Below, piece after piece: positions 51,983 through 60,882 of a stretch of 64,000 nt of DNA. Positions within the stretch are counted from its first letter, which is position 1. Each line of letters opens with the position of its first letter. Origin of the DNA: JANNSX01 sp041397825 (lineage in GTDB: Bacteria > Pseudomonadota > Alphaproteobacteria > Rhizobiales > Hyphomicrobiaceae); the NCBI GenBank assembly GCA_041397825.1, contig JAWKVX010000005.1:551241-615240 (forward strand), written 5' to 3'. The notes under the pieces were generated by a model. It was not told the origin of the DNA, searched no databases, and saw only the letters and a list, made by a program, of their open reading frames with translations. The position numbers and the translations under genes were made by a program.

Positions 51983-52953
51983 GCGAGATCGTCATCGAGG
52001 CCAGCGACCTGTCGCAGCACTATCAGGTGTCGCGGGGCATGTTCGCGGCTCCGGCGGTGCTCAAGGCCGTTCAGGACGTCACCTTTCACGTGGCCACTGG
52101 TCGCACGCTCGCCATCGTTGGTGAGAGCGGCTGTGGAAAGTCGACCCTTGCCCGAATGCTGACGATGATCGAGACGCCGACCGTTGGTCGGCTCGTCATC
52201 GACGGCGCGGATGTGACTGCGGGGGAGGGGGATGCGCTGAGGCGGCTCCGCAAGACCGTGCAGATCGTCTTCCAGAACCCCTACGGCTCGCTCAATCCCC
52301 GGCAGAAAATCGGAGCAGCGCTCGAGGAACCGCTCGCGATAAATACCGACCTGCCCCGCGAAGAGCGCCAGGCCAAAGCCCGCGAGATGCTCGCCAAGGT
52401 CGGCCTCAGGCCCGAGCACTACGATCGCTATCCGCACATGTTTTCGGGCGGTCAGCGCCAGCGCATCGCCATTGCGCGCGCGCTGATGCTGGAGCCGAAG
52501 GTGCTCGTGCTGGACGAGCCGGTCTCGGCGCTCGACGTGTCGATCCGCGCCCAGATCCTCAATCTCCTGGCCGACCTGCGCGAGACCTTTGGCCTGACCT
52601 ATGTGTTCATCAGTCATGATCTTTCAGTCGTCCGGCACGTCGCCGACGACGTTTTGGTCATGTATCTCGGGCGCGTGGTGGAGATGGGGCCGGTGAAGCA
52701 CATCTTCACGAAGCCACGTCATCCCTATACGCAGGCGCTGCTGTCGGCGACCCCGGTCGCAGATCCAAAGGCACGGCGCAACCGCATCCGCCTCGAAGGC
52801 GAGTTGCCGTCACCGTTCGATCCGCCGGCCGGCTGCGCCTTCAATCCACGCTGTGCCCACGCCTTCGATCGTTGCCGGCATGAGGTGCCCGAGCTAAGGC
52901 AGCAGGGTGCGAACGTCGTCGCGTGCCATGCGGTGGAGGAGGGGAAAATCTGA
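51979..52953 (+). CDS. ABC transporter ATPase, DppF/OppF type
   Basis: A 324-residue ATP-binding protein. Walker A GESGCGKST, FQNPYGSLNPR (Q-loop), signature FSGGQRQRI, Walker B VLVLDEPVSALD, switch FISHDLSV, and the C-terminal cysteine motif GCAFNPRCAHAFDRC are all intact. Its start overlaps the partner's stop. It needs permease subunits from elsewhere in the genome, or could energise a homologous permease pair such as 12696-14674. Confidence 0.9.
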   Translation: MSEIVIEASDLSQHYQVSRGMFAAPAVLKAVQDVTFHVATGRTLAIVGESGCGKSTLARMLTMIETPTVGRLVIDGADVTAGEGDALRRLRKTVQIVFQNPYGSLNPRQKIGAALEEPLAINTDLPREERQAKAREMLAKVGLRPEHYDRYPHMFSGGQRQRIAIARALMLEPKVLVLDEPVSALDVSIRAQILNLLADLRETFGLTYVFISHDLSVVRHVADDVLVMYLGRVVEMGPVKHIFTKPRHPYTQALLSATPVADPKARRNRIRLEGELPSPFDPPAGCAFNPRCAHAFDRCRHEVPELRQQGANVVACHAVEEGKI

Positions 52954-53001
52954 GACGGGCCATGCATCGCAGGGTCGCCAACGGGCCAGCGCGTGAGCCG
53001 G

Positions 53002-53667
53002 CTATGTTCCGATCCGCTCCGGCGGCGGGAAGTTGAAGATCTCGACCGTCGTCTTGCCGGCGCGGATCTGGGTCTTGACCTCGGCCTCCTTGGCGATCCG
53101 CTTCAGGCAGCGCTCGTACAAGCCGGAGATCTGGTCGGGCCGGATGACAGCGATGCCGTCCGCGTCGCCAACGATGAGGTCGCCCGACGTCACGGGAACG
53201 CCGCCGCACTGGATCGGCGCGTGGACCGATCCGCCCCAGCCCTTGTGCGGGCCGCGCGGCACGATTCCCCTTGCATAGGCTGGTAGACCGGAAGCCGCGA
53301 TCTCGGCCCTGTCGCGGATGGCCCCGTCGATGACGACCGCGACAGCGCCGCGCGCCTTGGCGGCCCCATGCATGATGTCGCCCCACAGCGCCGTCTCGAC
53401 GTGGCCGCGCCCGTCGGCGACGATCACCTGGCCGGGTTTCAACTCCGTCAGGGCATAGTGCAGCGCGCTGTTGTCACCGACCATGCAGTCCACGGTCAGC
53501 GCCAGGCCGGCGAAGGGCGCGCCGTCGCCGAGCGGCTTGAGGCCTCCCGCCATCACGGACGATCGGTTGAGCTCGTCGCCGATGATTGAGACCGGGATCT
53601 CGCGCCATGGGGCGATCCCGCCGACTTCGATCCAGGCTTGCGGTGCAGGCTTGATGAGAACGGGCAT
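53002..53667 (-). CDS. RraA-like / HMG aldolase family protein
   Basis: A 221-residue protein of the RraA/4-hydroxy-4-methyl-2-oxoglutarate aldolase family. Motifs are VTVDCMVGDNSALHYAL-like LALTVDCMVGDNSALH, ADGRGHVETALWGDIM and the metal/pyruvate-binding VIDGAIRDRAEI. Members either cleave 4-carboxy-4-hydroxy-2-oxoadipate-type compounds to pyruvate or inhibit RNase E. ATG 53667 has GGAAGGA upstream and is preferred to 53694. It follows the flavin oxidase gene by 17 bp, at the end of a three-gene operon with the SDR, which favours an aldolase or decarboxylase role. Confidence 0.85.
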   Translation of the reverse strand: MPVLIKPAPQAWIEVGGIAPWREIPVSIIGDELNRSSVMAGGLKPLGDGAPFAGLALTVDCMVGDNSALHYALTELKPGQVIVADGRGHVETALWGDIMHGAAKARGAVAVVIDGAIRDRAEIAASGLPAYARGIVPRGPHKGWGGSVHAPIQCGGVPVTSGDLIVGDADGIAVIRPDQISGLYERCLKRIAKEAEVKTQIRAGKTTVEIFNFPPPERIGT

Positions 53668-53684
53668 GGTCGATCCTTCCAGGA

Positions 53685-54866
53685 TTAGAAGCAAGCGGGC
53701 TCGGGCAAGGCCTCGCCGCGGAGGACGCGCTCGTAGCCGAAACGCGTGAGATCGATCGTCGTGAAGCGGCCGTCGAGAATGAGCTCGGCGATGGCGCAGC
53801 CCGTGGCGGGCGATTGCATGACCCCGTGGCCGGAGAAGCCGGTCGCGATCATGAAGTTGTCAAGATCGGGAGGTGGCCCGAGGATCGCGTTCTCGTCCAG
53901 CGGGTTGAAGTCGTAGAGGCAGGCGTAGGTCGAGGCGATCCTGAGGCTCTCGAACACGGGAGCGATCTCCGCCATGGTTGGCCAGATGATCTCCTGAAAG
54001 AGCGCGTCGTCAACGGTCAGATCGTCGGTGGCAGGGTCGTTCCCGGGTTTGGGCGCCACGCCGCAGATGAGGCCCATTCCCTCGGGACGAAACCAGACGC
54101 CTGATTCCACGTGCACCGTCATAGGCAGTCCGCGCACATCCTCACGTGTCGCGACGACGAAGACGCAGCGCTTCCTGGGCTCTATGCGGAGCGGCACGTC
54201 CGCGAGTGCGGCGATCGTCGCCGCACCGAGCGCACCTGCCGCATTAACGACGTGCCCGCACGACAAGGTGCGGCCGGATGCCGTCGTGACCGTCACGATC
54301 CGTCGGCCGCTTCTGTTCAATCTCGTCACCCGATCGGTGATGTAGCTGGTGCCCTGCGAGATGGCCTTGCGCTTCACCGCCTGCAGCAGGGCCCAGGGAT
54401 CGAGCCAGCCCGCGCCGCGGGCGCCGGCGAAGCCGCCGCCAAGAGCCTCGACTGCGAACTGGGGCCAACGGGATTTCAGTGTCGCGGGATCGAGGAGGTC
54501 GACGGCGGCACCATTGGCGATCTGGATCTGCCTCAGGCTCTCGACGGTTGCGACGAGCTCTGGCGGCACGAGCCAGACATAGCCACGCTCGGCCCAGCCG
54601 ATGTCAGCCTTCTCGTCGCCGACCGCAAGCAGCTCCGGCGCTGCATCGAAGAACGTGCTGCTCGCAACGCACATGCGGATGTTCTCCGGCACGCCGAACT
54701 GGTGGCGGACGATACCGGTGGCCTTCGGTGTCGAGGCCAGCCTATAGGTCGGGTCGGCCTCGATGACGGCGATGCGCAAGCCGGGCTCGCGCCGGCCAAG
54801 AACGTATGCCGACATCGAGCCGACGATGCCGCCGCCGGCGATGACGATGTCGAAGTGATCGTTCAC
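53685..54866 (-). CDS. DAO-family FAD-dependent oxidoreductase
   Basis: A 393-residue flavoprotein. The FAD motif DIVIAGGGIVGSMSAYVLG is near residues 5-23, followed by STPKATGIVRHQFG, and the C-terminal MIATGFSGHGVMQSPATG matches sarcosine/dimethylglycine oxidase-like proteins. The GTG at 54866 gives the FAD motif at the usual distance from the start; upstream ATGs overlap the SDR gene. It lies 10 bp after the SDR gene and 17 bp before the RraA-like gene. It ends in AlaCys-Phe. Confidence 0.85.
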   Translation of the reverse strand: MNDHFDIVIAGGGIVGSMSAYVLGRREPGLRIAVIEADPTYRLASTPKATGIVRHQFGVPENIRMCVASSTFFDAAPELLAVGDEKADIGWAERGYVWLVPPELVATVESLRQIQIANGAAVDLLDPATLKSRWPQFAVEALGGGFAGARGAGWLDPWALLQAVKRKAISQGTSYITDRVTRLNRSGRRIVTVTTASGRTLSCGHVVNAAGALGAATIAALADVPLRIEPRKRCVFVVATREDVRGLPMTVHVESGVWFRPEGMGLICGVAPKPGNDPATDDLTVDDALFQEIIWPTMAEIAPVFESLRIASTYACLYDFNPLDENAILGPPPDLDNFMIATGFSGHGVMQSPATGCAIAELILDGRFTTIDLTRFGYERVLRGEALPEPACF

Positions 54867-54876
54867 GCGGTGCTCG

Positions 54877-55656
54877 TCACGCCATGACCTCGCCACGGTC
54901 GACATTGATCGCCTGGCCCGTGATATTGGCGGCCATGGGTGACGCGAGATAGAGGTACAGACTCGCGACGTCATCCGGCTGCATCAACCCCTGCAATGCC
55001 TGACCGCCGACGATGTCCGACAGAATGGCATCCTCGGTCCGGCCTTCGGCGACGGCGATCCGCTTCATGGAGCGCATCGCCGCACGTGTCTCGACCCAAC
55101 CGGGGCAAATGGCGTTGACGCGGATGCCCCGGGGTCCGAGCTCCCTGGCAAGGGTCCGCATAAAGCCGATATTTGCGTGCTTGGAGGTCGCGTAGGCCGA
55201 GAAACCCGGCGCTGGAGATTTGCCCCAGACGGACGAGGTGATGATGATGCGCCCGCCGTCCTGCATCACCGTCAAGGCGTCGCGAGTGACGTAGTAGGTG
55301 CCCTTCACATTGATGTCGATGATGCGGTCGAAGGTCTTCTCGACCTCTTCGCCCGGCTCGTCGATCGGCGTCATGAGTTCGAGACCGGCATTGTTGACGA
55401 GCACGTCGATGCGCGGCAGCTGTCCGATGGCGCGCCGGACGGCTTCCCGGTCGGCGATGTCGCAGACGAGCGGTCGAGGCCGGCGTCCCGTTTCTCTTTC
55501 GATCTCCGCCGCGGCCCGATCGATGTCCGACGTCGATGAAAGCATGGCGACCTCGGCACCCGCCCGCGCAAAGGCCATGGCCACGGCCAGGCCGATGCCA
55601 TGGCTTGCGCCTGTCACCAGAGCATGCTCGCCCGAAAAGTCGAATGTGCCCGCCAT
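54877..55656 (-). CDS. SDR family oxidoreductase
   Basis: A 259-residue short-chain dehydrogenase. TGASHGIG binds NAD(P), NNAGLEL and ITSSVWGKS precede YATSK with the catalytic tyrosine and lysine, and INVDRGEVMA closes the fold. ATG 55656 follows GGGAG; the ATG at 55710 adds 18 non-conserved residues. It is first of the SDR, flavin oxidase, RraA-like operon. Confidence 0.87.
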   Translation of the reverse strand: MAGTFDFSGEHALVTGASHGIGLAVAMAFARAGAEVAMLSSTSDIDRAAAEIERETGRRPRPLVCDIADREAVRRAIGQLPRIDVLVNNAGLELMTPIDEPGEEVEKTFDRIIDINVKGTYYVTRDALTVMQDGGRIIITSSVWGKSPAPGFSAYATSKHANIGFMRTLARELGPRGIRVNAICPGWVETRAAMRSMKRIAVAEGRTEDAILSDIVGGQALQGLMQPDDVASLYLYLASPMAANITGQAINVDRGEVMA

Positions 55657-55791
55657 GCAAAGCTCCCTTGCCGAGGCCTGGAGAGTGCCGTGCGGCGCCG
55701 GAACGCTCAACCCCCTCCCAGCCGAATCGGCGAGGGCTCGCCCCGGCGGCCGGCCCGGGCGAGCCCTCGAGATGCATGCGGCGCCAAGCGC

Positions 55792-56460
55792 TCAGTTGGC
55801 GAGGAAACAGTAGAAGAGGCCCGCACCGCCGGTGCTCTTCAGGCCGTCCTGGCTGCAGCCGCGCGTGCCGTGCGACGAGTTCCAGGAGGTCATGTGGCGT
55901 GTGTCGGCGAGTCCCTTGCGATCGTGATGCCCGACGATGGCCGAGCCTTCGCCGTTGCTCGTCCAGTTGGCGCAGGTCGTGTCGCCGCCAGCCGTCGAGT
56001 ACATGCCCTCGGGGTCGGAACCGGTCAGGATATCGTGCATGTTGACCTCGTCGCCACGGCCCATGACGGCCTCGCCCCGCTCGGTCAGCGCCGTGTCCTT
56101 CGTGAGATTTGTGGCGTCGGAGTGCAGTTCGTCGACGCTACTCGCGACGACAACGCCTTTGACGTTCTTCCAGGGTCCTTTGCCGATCCGGTCACGGGCA
56201 TTCACGCCGGCCTCGCCCTTGGGCAGGGTCGTCGAAAGATAGGCGCGCCAGCCGGTCGCGGCCGAGCCCGCCGCCTTTGCGAGCGTCTCGCAATGCGCAT
56301 CGGCTCCGTCGAGGCCTCCGAGATTGGCTCCGTCGCCCTTGCCGACGCTGGTGACGAAAAAGCTCATCTCGGCCGCCGTCTGGGCCGATGCCGGTGCAAT
56401 GATCGCCAGTGTCAGGATCGACGCAAGAGTAGGTATGAATGTCCGTATCGCGACGTGCAT
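55792..56460 (-). CDS. Secreted lectin/endostatin-like protein of unknown function
   Basis: A 222-residue exported protein. The signal peptide (AIRTFIPTLASILTLAIIAP) is cleaved after ASA. The mature chain contains MSFFVTSVGKGDGANLGGLD, GADAHCETLA, WRAYLSTT, VNARDRIGKGPW, HDILTGSDPEG, CANWTS, HHDRKG, WNSSHGTRGCSQ and GAGLFYCFLAN. Four cysteines and the C-terminal SWNSSH...FYCF pattern resemble a conserved bacterial family with a C-type lectin-like fold. ATG 56460 is used. Function unknown; probably periplasmic or extracellular. Confidence 0.75.
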   Translation of the reverse strand: MHVAIRTFIPTLASILTLAIIAPASAQTAAEMSFFVTSVGKGDGANLGGLDGADAHCETLAKAAGSAATGWRAYLSTTLPKGEAGVNARDRIGKGPWKNVKGVVVASSVDELHSDATNLTKDTALTERGEAVMGRGDEVNMHDILTGSDPEGMYSTAGGDTTCANWTSNGEGSAIVGHHDRKGLADTRHMTSWNSSHGTRGCSQDGLKSTGGAGLFYCFLAN

Positions 56461-56652
56461 GGGGTTACTCCTCGGGCATGTTTCTTGCGCTGACCACCGA
56501 GCCTTCCTAACATCGTCGGATGGCACGGCAAAATCACGAACGGGAGATCACGGGCCTGTGAGGCATGTGGCCGGTGAGGTGTCGGCCGGGCCCGCGCGAA
56601 CCAGGATGCATCCGCCGCGCGCTTGGACTAGCTTGGCTGGAGACGCAATCAG

Positions 56653-58071
56653 GTGACCCTGCTTTCCATGACGTCGCGATCCCGAATGAGCGTGAATGCT
56701 CCGATCGTCGGCAGTTTGATCGCCGAACAGCAGACGGAGTTCGCCGAGCGGCATCCGCGCTCGCGCAACCTGTTCGAGGCAGGCCGCCAGAGCTACCTCT
56801 ATGGCGGCCCCTCGCACTGGATGCGGCGCTGGGCCGGCGGCTTTCCCATCTATGTCGCTCACGCCGACGGCAGCCGGATTGTCGACGTCGATGGTCACGA
56901 CTATGTCGATTTCTGCCTCGGCGATACCGGCGGCATGTGCGGTCACGGTCACCCGGCCATCGCCGATGCGGTCAACCGGCAGATGCGCGATGGCGCGACG
57001 ACGATGCTGCCGACGGAGGCGAGCCTCTGGCTGGGGGACGAGCTCAAGCGACGCTTCGGGCTCGCCTACTGGGGCCTGACGACCTCGGCCTCTGATGCCA
57101 ATCGCGCGGCCATCCGGATCGCCCGCATGCTGACGGAGCGGCCGAGAGTACTGGTGTTCAACGGCTGCTATCATGGTTCGGTCGAGGAGGCGCATGTGGC
57201 GCTCCGCGACGGCCAGCGGGTGCTGAGGAACGACATCCATCCGAACGGTCTCGATCACGCGGCAATCGCGAAGGTCATCGAGTTCAACGACGTCGAGGCC
57301 TTGCGGCGGGCGCTTGCACCCGGCGACGTCGCCGCCGTGCTCGCCGAGCCTGTCATGACCAACTACGGCATGATTCCACCGGTTGCCGGGTTCCACGATA
57401 GACTGAGGGAGTTGACGCGAGAGACCGGGACGATCCTCATCATCGACGAGACGCACACCTTCTCCTCCGGACCGGGTGGGTATGCGCGCGCACATGGCCT
57501 TGAGCCCGACATGCTGACGCTCGGCAAGGCGATCGCCGGTGGTGTGCCGGCGGCGGTCTATGGACTGTCGACGGAGCTGGCGAGCCGCATGTGGGAGAAG
57601 GTTCCCGCCGTCAATCCCGCCATCAGGCAAAGCGCCCATCTGGGGTTCGGCGGTACGCTCGCCGGTGGGGCGCTTGCGGTTGCCGCGATGCAGGCGGTGC
57701 TTCACTCCGTTCTGACGGAGGCAGCCTTCGCCCGCATGCACGATCTTGCGGCCAGGCTCGCCGAGGGCGTCCGCCAGAGGATTGCAGCTTGTGGGCTTCC
57801 CTGGCATGCCACGCAAATCGGCGGGCGGGTCGAGTACATGTTCTCGCCCAAGCCGCCGCGCGATGCCACCGAGGCCGCGGCTGCGCGCCATGGAGAGCTG
57901 GAGACGCTGCTGCACGTGTTCTTCCTCAATCGGGGCGTGTTGCTCACCCCGTTTCACAATATGGTTCTGATGTGTCCAGCCTCCTCTGTCGATGACGTCG
58001 CCAGGCACACGGAGGCTTTCGATGCGTTCGTGGCTTACATTCGCGAACGTGGCGCCCTGGGCGAGGATTAG
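56653..58071 (+). CDS. Class III PLP-dependent aminotransferase (glutamate-1-semialdehyde aminomutase-like)
   Basis: A 472-residue PLP enzyme. GHGHPAIADAV marks the substrate/PLP region, VFNGCYHGSVEEA follows, LIIDETHTF has the PLP-nitrogen Asp, and MLTLGKAIAGGVPAAVYG has the Schiff-base lysine. The layout, including WAGGFPIYVAHADGSRIVDV, matches glutamate-1-semialdehyde aminomutase-like and aspartate-aminotransferase-family class III proteins used in amine and amino acid catabolism. The start is uncertain: GTG 56653 with GGAG about 9 bases upstream, or ATG 56668 or 56686. The SDR gene follows 4 bp downstream. Confidence 0.88.
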   Translation: MTLLSMTSRSRMSVNAPIVGSLIAEQQTEFAERHPRSRNLFEAGRQSYLYGGPSHWMRRWAGGFPIYVAHADGSRIVDVDGHDYVDFCLGDTGGMCGHGHPAIADAVNRQMRDGATTMLPTEASLWLGDELKRRFGLAYWGLTTSASDANRAAIRIARMLTERPRVLVFNGCYHGSVEEAHVALRDGQRVLRNDIHPNGLDHAAIAKVIEFNDVEALRRALAPGDVAAVLAEPVMTNYGMIPPVAGFHDRLRELTRETGTILIIDETHTFSSGPGGYARAHGLEPDMLTLGKAIAGGVPAAVYGLSTELASRMWEKVPAVNPAIRQSAHLGFGGTLAGGALAVAAMQAVLHSVLTEAAFARMHDLAARLAEGVRQRIAACGLPWHATQIGGRVEYMFSPKPPRDATEAAAARHGELETLLHVFFLNRGVLLTPFHNMVLMCPASSVDDVARHTEAFDAFVAYIRERGALGED

Positions 58072-58075
58072 ACCG

Positions 58076-58876
58076 ATGACAGGCAGACTTGCGAGCAAGA
58101 TCGCACTTGTCGTGGGTGGCGGCCGGGGCATGGGTGCTGCGACGTGCCAGCGTTTCGCCGAGGCCGGTGCGGCCGTGGCCGTGGCCAATCGCACGCTCGC
58201 CTCGGCCGAGGCTGTCGCCGCGCAGATAGAAACCTCCGGCGGCCGGGCCATCGCCCTGCCGATTGATGCATCGACCGCCGAGGCGTGCCGGGACGTCGTG
58301 GCCCAGACGGTGGGCGCATTGGGGGGGCTCGACATTCTCGTTCACAACGCCGCCCACATCGCCCATGAAACCCTCGAGCAACTCAGCGAGGCGACCCTCG
58401 ACGCGACCCTCCAGGTCAATCTGCAGGCCTGCTTCTGGCTCACCCAGGCCGCGGTTCCCCACATGCGCCGGCGGGGTGGCGGGCGGATCATCATCACATC
58501 CTCGGTGACGGGGCCAAGGGTGGCCTTTCCGGGATTGTCCCACTATGCCGCTTCGAAGGGTGGGGTCAGCGCCTTCGTGCGTTCCGCCGCGCTCGAGCTC
58601 GCGCCGGACAAGATCACGGTCAATGCCGTCGAGCCTGGTTTCATTGCCAAGCCGGATCGCGGTCTGATGTCGAGCTCAGAGGCCCGCACGCGGATCGAAA
58701 GCTACATTCCGCTCGGCGAGATGGGCGCGCCGGACGATATCGCCTGGGCCATGGTCTATCTGGCCTCCGACGAGGCCCGCTATGTGACCGGACATGGCCT
58801 CGTCATCGATGGCGGTGCGGGATTGCCGGAGAGTGGCTACGCCATGGAGAAGCTGAGGCAGCTGCGCAAAAGCTGA
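58076..58876 (+). CDS. SDR family oxidoreductase
   Basis: A 266-residue short-chain dehydrogenase. The cofactor motif VGGGRGMG is a variant with Val in place of Thr; HNAAH replaces the usual NNAG; the catalytic motifs are SSVTG and YAASK. Its start lies 4 bp after the aminotransferase stop, so the two are co-transcribed; it may reduce or oxidise the aldehyde or ketone produced by transamination. Confidence 0.87.
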   Translation: MTGRLASKIALVVGGGRGMGAATCQRFAEAGAAVAVANRTLASAEAVAAQIETSGGRAIALPIDASTAEACRDVVAQTVGALGGLDILVHNAAHIAHETLEQLSEATLDATLQVNLQACFWLTQAAVPHMRRRGGGRIIITSSVTGPRVAFPGLSHYAASKGGVSAFVRSAALELAPDKITVNAVEPGFIAKPDRGLMSSSEARTRIESYIPLGEMGAPDDIAWAMVYLASDEARYVTGHGLVIDGGAGLPESGYAMEKLRQLRKS

Positions 58877-58964
58877 GCCCTTGATGCTATTGACGCTTTC
58901 GCCGGTCTGTTGTCACTTGCAGCGAAAGAATCGTCCGTTCCGAACCCGCGAGCCTCCGATCGAC

Positions 58965-59747
58965 ATGAGTGTCGCCAGCACGCCGAGACCGCCGCTGATC
59001 GCCCGGCTGGACGAGCTCTACAATGGCTTCGGCCGACAGGCTCGGATGTTTCGGATCGCGCTCCTCATCTTCGATATCTTCTCGCTCGCCTTCTTCGCCG
59101 CAACCTCGATCGTGCGGCACGAGTACTGGGTGGTAATCGTCGATGTCGCCATTGCCGCGGTCATCGTCGCCGATCTTCTCGCGCGCTATTTGATCTCCAC
59201 CGACACGCGGAGTTGGCTCACCTCATTCGAATCCTGGACCGACATCGCCGTCATCCTGTCGCTCCTGGGTGCCGCAGTCTACGAGAACCTGCTGTTCCTG
59301 AGAGCGCTTCGACTGCTGAGGTCCTATCGCGTCCTGGCGGAGTTGAGGTCGAGCTACTCTATCATCCGCCGCAACTACGAGCAGATCAAGGCGGTGGTGA
59401 ACGTCGTCGTGTTCGTGTTCGTCATGGCCTCCATCGTGTTCATAATGCAGGTTGGGGTCAACCAGCACATCAATCACTACCTCGACGCGCTCTACTTCAC
59501 CATCACGGCGCTGACGACGACGGGTTTCGGCGACGTCGTCCTCGTCGGCAGCGGTGGTAAGCTTCTCTCGATCGTCATCATGCTGGTCGGCGTGTCACTG
59601 TTCATACGCATGCTGCAGGCCATCCTGCGTCCAACGAAAGTCCGCTTCACCTGCCCCGACTGCGGACTGCGTCGCCACGATTTCGATGCGAGCCATTGCA
59701 AGGCCTGCGGCCGTGTCCTGGCCATCGAGGACGACGGCGCAGTCTGA
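58965..59747 (+). CDS. Voltage-gated-type K+ channel with C-terminal zinc ribbon
   Basis: A 260-residue six-helix membrane protein. Helices S1-S3 are about residues 28-105; S4 has the arginine ladder FLRALRLLRSYRVLAELRS; the pore loop has the selectivity filter TTTGFGD; S6 is KLLSIVIMLVGVSLFI. After S6 comes RFTCPDCGLRRHDFDASHCK and ACG, a CxxC...CxxC zinc ribbon. ATG 58965 is used; an ATG at 58881 would add a 28-residue basic lead. It conducts K+ across the inner membrane. It lies between metabolic genes with no clear link. Confidence 0.85.
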   Translation: MSVASTPRPPLIARLDELYNGFGRQARMFRIALLIFDIFSLAFFAATSIVRHEYWVVIVDVAIAAVIVADLLARYLISTDTRSWLTSFESWTDIAVILSLLGAAVYENLLFLRALRLLRSYRVLAELRSSYSIIRRNYEQIKAVVNVVVFVFVMASIVFIMQVGVNQHINHYLDALYFTITALTTTGFGDVVLVGSGGKLLSIVIMLVGVSLFIRMLQAILRPTKVRFTCPDCGLRRHDFDASHCKACGRVLAIEDDGAV

Positions 59748-59769
59748 GACCTTTTGTCCTGGAGCTCCC

Positions 59770-60873
59770 ATGAAGATCGCCAAGCTCGAGACCTTCGCAA
59801 CCACCTTTGTCGGTTTCGTCAGAGTGACGACCGACAGTGGTGAGACGGGATGGGGGCAAGTCTCGACCTATAACGCGGACATCACCGCCGAGGTGTTTCA
59901 CCGCCAGGTGGCGCCACATGTGCTGGGCGGAGACGCTTTCGATATCGGCGGTCACCTCGAGCGGATCTTCGATCGCGAGCTGAAGTTTCCGGGCTCCTAC
60001 CTTCGTCGTGCCATGAGCGGGCTGGATACGGCGCTGTGGGATCTGCGTGGCAAGCTCGAGGGCAAGCCGGTCGTGTCGCTGATCGGCGGCACACCGGGAA
60101 GGCTCCGCGCCTATGCCTCATCGATGAAGCGCGACATCACCCCGAAGGACGAGGTGGCGCGCTTTCTCAGGCTTCGCGACGAGAAGGGCTTCGATGCCTT
60201 CAAGTTCCGGGTCGGCGCCGAGGCCGGACACGACCGTGACGAATGGCCGGGGCGGACGGAGGAGATCGTGCCGGCGGTCTCGCGGGCCTTGGGCGACGAC
60301 GTCGCCAAGCTGGTCGATGCGAACTCCTGCTATTCGCCCGCACGCGCCATCGAGATCGGAAAAATGCTCGAGGCTGAAGGCATCAGTCATTTCGAGGAGC
60401 CCTGCCCCTACTGGGAGTTCGGGCAGACGAAGCAGGTGGCGGATGCCCTGGCGATCGATGTGACGGGCGGTGAGCAGGATTGCGAGCTGGTCAGCTGGGA
60501 GTACATGATCGCCCTTCGGGCCGTCGATGTCGTGCAGCCCGATATCATGTACATGGGAGGGCTGCTCCGGACGCTCAAGGTCGCGGAGATGGCAGCTGGG
60601 GCCGGCCTGCCCTGCACACCGCACGCCGCCAATCTCTCGCTCGTGACCATGTGCACCATGCATTTCCTGAAGGCGATTCCGAACGCCGGAAAGTATCTCG
60701 AACTGTCGATCGAGGGGCCGGACTATTATCCCTGGCAGGAGGGGCTGTTCCTCGGCGATCCGTATCGGGTCGAGGGTGGCAAGGTGACCATCACGGATCA
60801 GCCGGGATGGGGCATCGAGATCAATCCCCAGTGGCTCGAGCGCTCGACGCACCGCATCAGCACGATCACTTAG
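59770..60873 (+). CDS. Enolase-superfamily dehydratase/racemase, mandelate racemase subgroup
   Basis: A 367-residue enzyme that abstracts the alpha-proton of a carboxylate with Mg2+ help. The catalytic segment is FDAFKFRVG (Lys-x-Arg instead of Lys-x-Lys); the metal ligands are Asp in KLVDANS, Glu in HFEEP and Glu in TGGEQD; the His-Asp dyad is QPDIMYMGG and CTPHAANLS. This marks the mandelate racemase/acid-sugar dehydratase subgroup. The ATG at 59770 follows GGAGCTCCC. The cupin gene (ureidoglycine aminohydrolase) follows 9 bp downstream. The substrate is not determined. Confidence 0.87.
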   Translation: MKIAKLETFATTFVGFVRVTTDSGETGWGQVSTYNADITAEVFHRQVAPHVLGGDAFDIGGHLERIFDRELKFPGSYLRRAMSGLDTALWDLRGKLEGKPVVSLIGGTPGRLRAYASSMKRDITPKDEVARFLRLRDEKGFDAFKFRVGAEAGHDRDEWPGRTEEIVPAVSRALGDDVAKLVDANSCYSPARAIEIGKMLEAEGISHFEEPCPYWEFGQTKQVADALAIDVTGGEQDCELVSWEYMIALRAVDVVQPDIMYMGGLLRTLKVAEMAAGAGLPCTPHAANLSLVTMCTMHFLKAIPNAGKYLELSIEGPDYYPWQEGLFLGDPYRVEGGKVTITDQPGWGIEINPQWLERSTHRISTIT

Positions 60874-60882
60874 GAGAGGGCG

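Noticed and set aside
56548..58335. 595-codon open frame on the minus strand
   Set aside because: It lies antisense to the aminotransferase and SDR genes, is rich in Arg, His and Pro, and has no motif; it is a GC-driven shadow.
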